Part shown: piece by piece, positions 63,637 to 64,000 of the stretch | Layout: the number at the start of each line of letters is the position of its first letter | How positions within the stretch are numbered: position 1 is the first letter of the stretch | Assembly (NCBI RefSeq): GCF_000259075.1 | Contig: NZ_AJKI01000063.1 | Coordinates: 62,001-126,000, forward strand | DNA length: 64,000 bases | Direction: 5' to 3' | From: Marinilabilia salmonicolor JCM 21150 | Lineage (GTDB): Bacteria; Bacteroidota; Bacteroidia; Bacteroidales; Marinilabiliaceae | Position numbers and translations under genes: made by a program | The notes under the pieces: generated by a model | What the model was told of the DNA's origin: nothing | What the model saw: the letters and a program-made list of their open reading frames with translations, nothing else | Database searches by the model: none

Positions 63637-63940
63637 TTACTCAAAATCTAAATCCTCAAACACATTAGTATTCTTCGGTTTAGATTTTTCAAACGCCTTG
63701 AATTTGAACTTTCTATCTCAAACAAGTGAAAAACGCTTAGTTTATAGACAGGGCACTAAACAGCGCCCCCGTCTATAAAGTCGGGAAAGTTTGTAAAATG
63801 TCATGTGTCTGGTCAGAAAGTGCCAGTTGCAAGGCTTGCGAAGCCGCCAAAAACGGAGTTTACTTGGGTAAATGAATATTTTGGCGGCAAGCGTAACGAC
63901 GCAAATGGTACTTTATGGACAGACTCTAAACAGAGTCGTG
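63637..63940. repeat. Palindrome cluster at the right window edge
   Basis: Several inverted repeats in 300 bp: AAAATCTAAA (63643-63652) with TTTAGATTTT (63679-63688); TTTATAGAC (63741-63749) with GTCTATAAA (63771-63779) and inner GGGC/GCCC; a 32-bp imperfect pair at 63821-63852 and 63879-63910 ending GCCGCCAAAA/TTTTGGCGGC; and GACTCT-AAAC-AGAGTC (63922-63937) preceded by TTTATGGACA. The two TTTATrGACAG...CTAAACAG blocks look like related direct copies. A 26-codon minus-strand open stretch at 63637-63717 (ending NVFEDLDFE) may be a gene remnant. The arrangement suggests the end of a mobile element, but no transposase is visible. Confidence 0.55.
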
Positions 63941-64000
63941 TCAATCATTAAAATAACGCACCACTAACCAGTAATGGCCAGTAAAACTTGTTTCCAGAAA
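63941..64000. other. Window end, nothing recognised
   Basis: The last 60 bases contain no gene start or motif I can support. Short repeats CCAGTAATGGCCAGTAAAAC are present at 63968-63987. Confidence 0.3.

Overview
The window is a chromosomal segment of a member of the Bacteroidota, most like the Bacteroidales/Marinilabiliales group; I cannot name a genus. The lineage is indicated by an LpxC-FabZ fusion enzyme, the type IX secretion regulators PorX and PorW, the gliding-type lipoprotein GldH, a secreted protein with a Por-type C-terminal sorting domain, DUF4837 and Big_5 lipoproteins, a CusA-TolC fusion pump, and many promoters of the Bacteroidota form TTG-N19-21-TAnnTTTG with few Shine-Dalgarno sites.

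Layout. 1-4390 (minus): the rimP-nusA-infB translation/transcription operon, with infB cut by the window edge. 4647-9379 (plus): an HD phosphohydrolase and the lipid A operon lpxD, lpxC/fabZ, lpxA, closed by a two-way terminator. 9462-17509 (minus): pdxA, a small unknown gene, a DUF4837 lipoprotein, a LysM lytic transglycosylase, tatA, rseP, dxr and an M23 peptidase. 17738-17813: initiator tRNA. 17956-21258 (plus): gamma-glutamyltransferase and a histidine kinase. 21259-27641 (minus): alanine dehydrogenase, tsaE, porX, porW. 27911-29266 (plus): an NtrC-like regulator with an abnormal sigma-54 contact loop. 29286-34888 (minus): nfu, mrp, an alkyltransferase-like gene, trmB, gldH, ricT, holB. 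35351-37106 (plus): a MurG-like glycosyltransferase and an unknown protein. 37225-46993: DUF3108 and thiamine-binding proteins, a Big_5 lipoprotein, a coiled-coil protein, metA, tetR, rnr and a Cys/Met PLP enzyme. 47168-54491: an outer-membrane protein, a heavy-metal RND efflux operon with a DUF3267 gene, and a pterin dehydratase. 54497-63170 (minus): two related PAS histidine kinases and a 1403-residue type IX cargo adhesin. 63171-64000: no intact gene, but dense palindromes.

How the genes work together. Much of the window builds or serves the cell envelope: lipid A synthesis, isoprenoid supply (dxr), envelope proteolysis (rseP), wall turnover (lytic transglycosylase, M23), Tat export, type IX secretion (PorX, PorW, GldH and a cargo protein) and metal efflux. 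The rest is core information processing and small-molecule metabolism.

The most unusual structure is a family of dispersed, roughly 200-bp, multi-hairpin intergenic elements: four loci near 23.1, 35.2, 56.9 and 63.5 kb, in both orientations. Paired substitutions preserve the stems between copies. They resemble REP/BIME-type non-autonomous elements, but no transposase is present in the window. A second, unrelated palindrome cluster lies at the right edge.
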